From: Candidatus Izemoplasmatales bacterium
Lineage (GTDB): Bacteria > Bacillota_I > Bacilli_A > Izemoplasmatales > Hujiaoplasmataceae
DNA length: 5,686 nucleotides
Assembly: GCA_028702245.1 (NCBI GenBank)
Contig: JAQVPE010000065.1
Location: 1-5,686 of the forward strand
Direction of reading: 5' to 3'
The translations under genes were made by a program, and so were the position numbers. Numbering within the stretch: the first letter of the stretch is position 1; each line of letters begins with the position of its first letter. The notes under the pieces are model-generated. The model was not told the DNA's origin. It saw only the letters and a program-made list of their open reading frames with translations, and made no database searches. Below are positions 5,282 through 5,686 of the stretch, piece by piece.

Positions 5282-5617
5282 ATGAAACTAGTGGTATATG
5301 TTATGAATGATGTTAATCTGCTCGATGAATTCTTGCGACAATTGAACGATAAAGAGATCAAAGGAGCGACGATCATCCAAAGCACTGGTATGGCGAGGAA
5401 ACTGATCGAAAGCGATGATATGAAGTTCATCGGCACGCTCAAGGCTTTGTTTGACAATCCCCGTGTCGATTCTAATGTGATATTGATGGTCTTGCCGGAC
5501 AACCAAGTTGAGACCGCATATAAGGTGATCGAGAGTGTTGCTGGCGATCTCATGAAGCCCAATTCGGGAATTGCTTTCACAATTCCGCTCGAAAACGTGA
5601 AAGGATTCAAACAATAG
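5282..5617 (+). CDS. PII-like ferredoxin-fold regulatory protein
   Basis: A 111-residue soluble protein resembling the PII/PII-like superfamily, trimeric ferredoxin-fold proteins that bind adenine nucleotides or related effectors and gate transporters or enzymes. The pattern fits: strand MKLVVYVMN (1-9), helix 11-22, strand GATIIQSTGMAR (28-39), a loop 40-62 where PII has its T-loop, strand NVILMVLP (65-72), helix 75-90, and a C-terminal GIAFTIPLENVKGF (96-109) typical of the group found with antiporters. The canonical GlnB/GlnK T-loop signature around the uridylylated tyrosine is absent, so this is not a classical nitrogen regulator. ATG 5282 is chosen over GTG 5261 because GGAGGG at 5265-5270 would otherwise be coding. 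Stop is TAG, the only one in the window, and it overlaps the next gene's ribosome binding site, so the two are coupled. Likely role: ligand-dependent control of the adjacent antiporter. Effector unknown. Confidence 0.72.
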   Translation: MKLVVYVMNDVNLLDEFLRQLNDKEIKGATIIQSTGMARKLIESDDMKFIGTLKALFDNPRVDSNVILMVLPDNQVETAYKVIESVAGDLMKPNSGIAFTIPLENVKGFKQ

Positions 5618-5628
5618 GTGAATTGGTG

Positions 5629-5686
5629 ATGGATTTGACAGTTCTCTTTTATGCCGGGGTGTTGATCGCCACCGGTCTTCTTTTTG
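5629..5686 (+). CDS. Start of a membrane protein, probably a cation:proton antiporter (3'-truncated)
   Basis: Nineteen codons are visible before the window ends, reading MDLTVLFYAGVLIATGLLF. AGGTGA (5616-5621) overlaps the stop of the PII-like gene and sits 7 bases before ATG 5629, so the reading frame is well supported. A short polar start followed at once by a hydrophobic helix ending in GLLF resembles the first helix of Kef/CPA2-type monovalent cation:proton antiporters. The pairing with a PII-like protein of this type supports that guess. The fragment is too short for a firm family call; other polytopic transporters remain possible. Confidence 0.6.
   Translation, partial: MDLTVLFYAGVLIATGLLF

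Overview
The window holds seven complete or nearly complete genes plus the first codons of an eighth. It is moderately AT-rich, with purine-rich Shine-Dalgarno sites (AGGAGG type), sigma-A-like promoters (two with an extended -10) and TAA as the favoured stop. Six of the seven visible stops are TAA, one is TAG and none is TGA, and all Trp codons are TGG. Together with the protein families, this suggests a low-GC Gram-positive-type bacterium, either an anaerobic Bacillota or a Mycoplasmatota lineage that keeps the standard code (Acholeplasma/Izemoplasma-like). That placement is inference. No RNA gene, insertion sequence, CRISPR array or replication origin is visible.

Layout. Positions 1-1452 are the 3' part of a sugar:cation symporter of the GPH (MelB-like) family, with an unusually long insertion before its last membrane helix. 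A strong promoter overlapped by a 30-bp palindrome then drives a two-gene unit: a DUF134 helix-turn-helix protein with a Cys-rich tail (1525-1893) and a NifX/NifB-type metal-cluster-binding protein (1899-2246). A separately promoted Prx6-type peroxiredoxin follows (2342-3019). It ends in a perfect hairpin terminator that lies between it and a convergent gene on the minus strand. That gene (4173-3064) encodes a membrane-anchored endonuclease/exonuclease/phosphatase (EEP) superfamily enzyme.

Divergent from it is a YhhN/TMEM86-type lysoplasmalogenase (4298-5023). Its start should be a TTG, because the promoter and ribosome binding site lie inside the longer open frame. The longest gene-free stretch (5024-5281, 258 bases) holds a weak possible terminator, two adjacent short palindromes and a promoter. 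That promoter leads a probable operon: a PII-like ferredoxin-fold protein (5282-5617) and the first 19 codons of a membrane protein resembling Kef/CPA2 cation:proton antiporters.

How the genes relate. This looks like an ordinary chromosomal mosaic of small transcription units, not a single system. Three associations stand out: DUF134 with NifX (metal-cluster handling), the PII-like protein with a putative antiporter (ligand-gated ion transport), and a surface EEP hydrolase divergent from a lysoplasmalogenase (possibly lipid turnover). I see no clear candidate for a wholly new system. The best leads are the palindromic operator at 1463-1492, the PII-like/antiporter pair with its upstream palindromes, and the symporter insertion.
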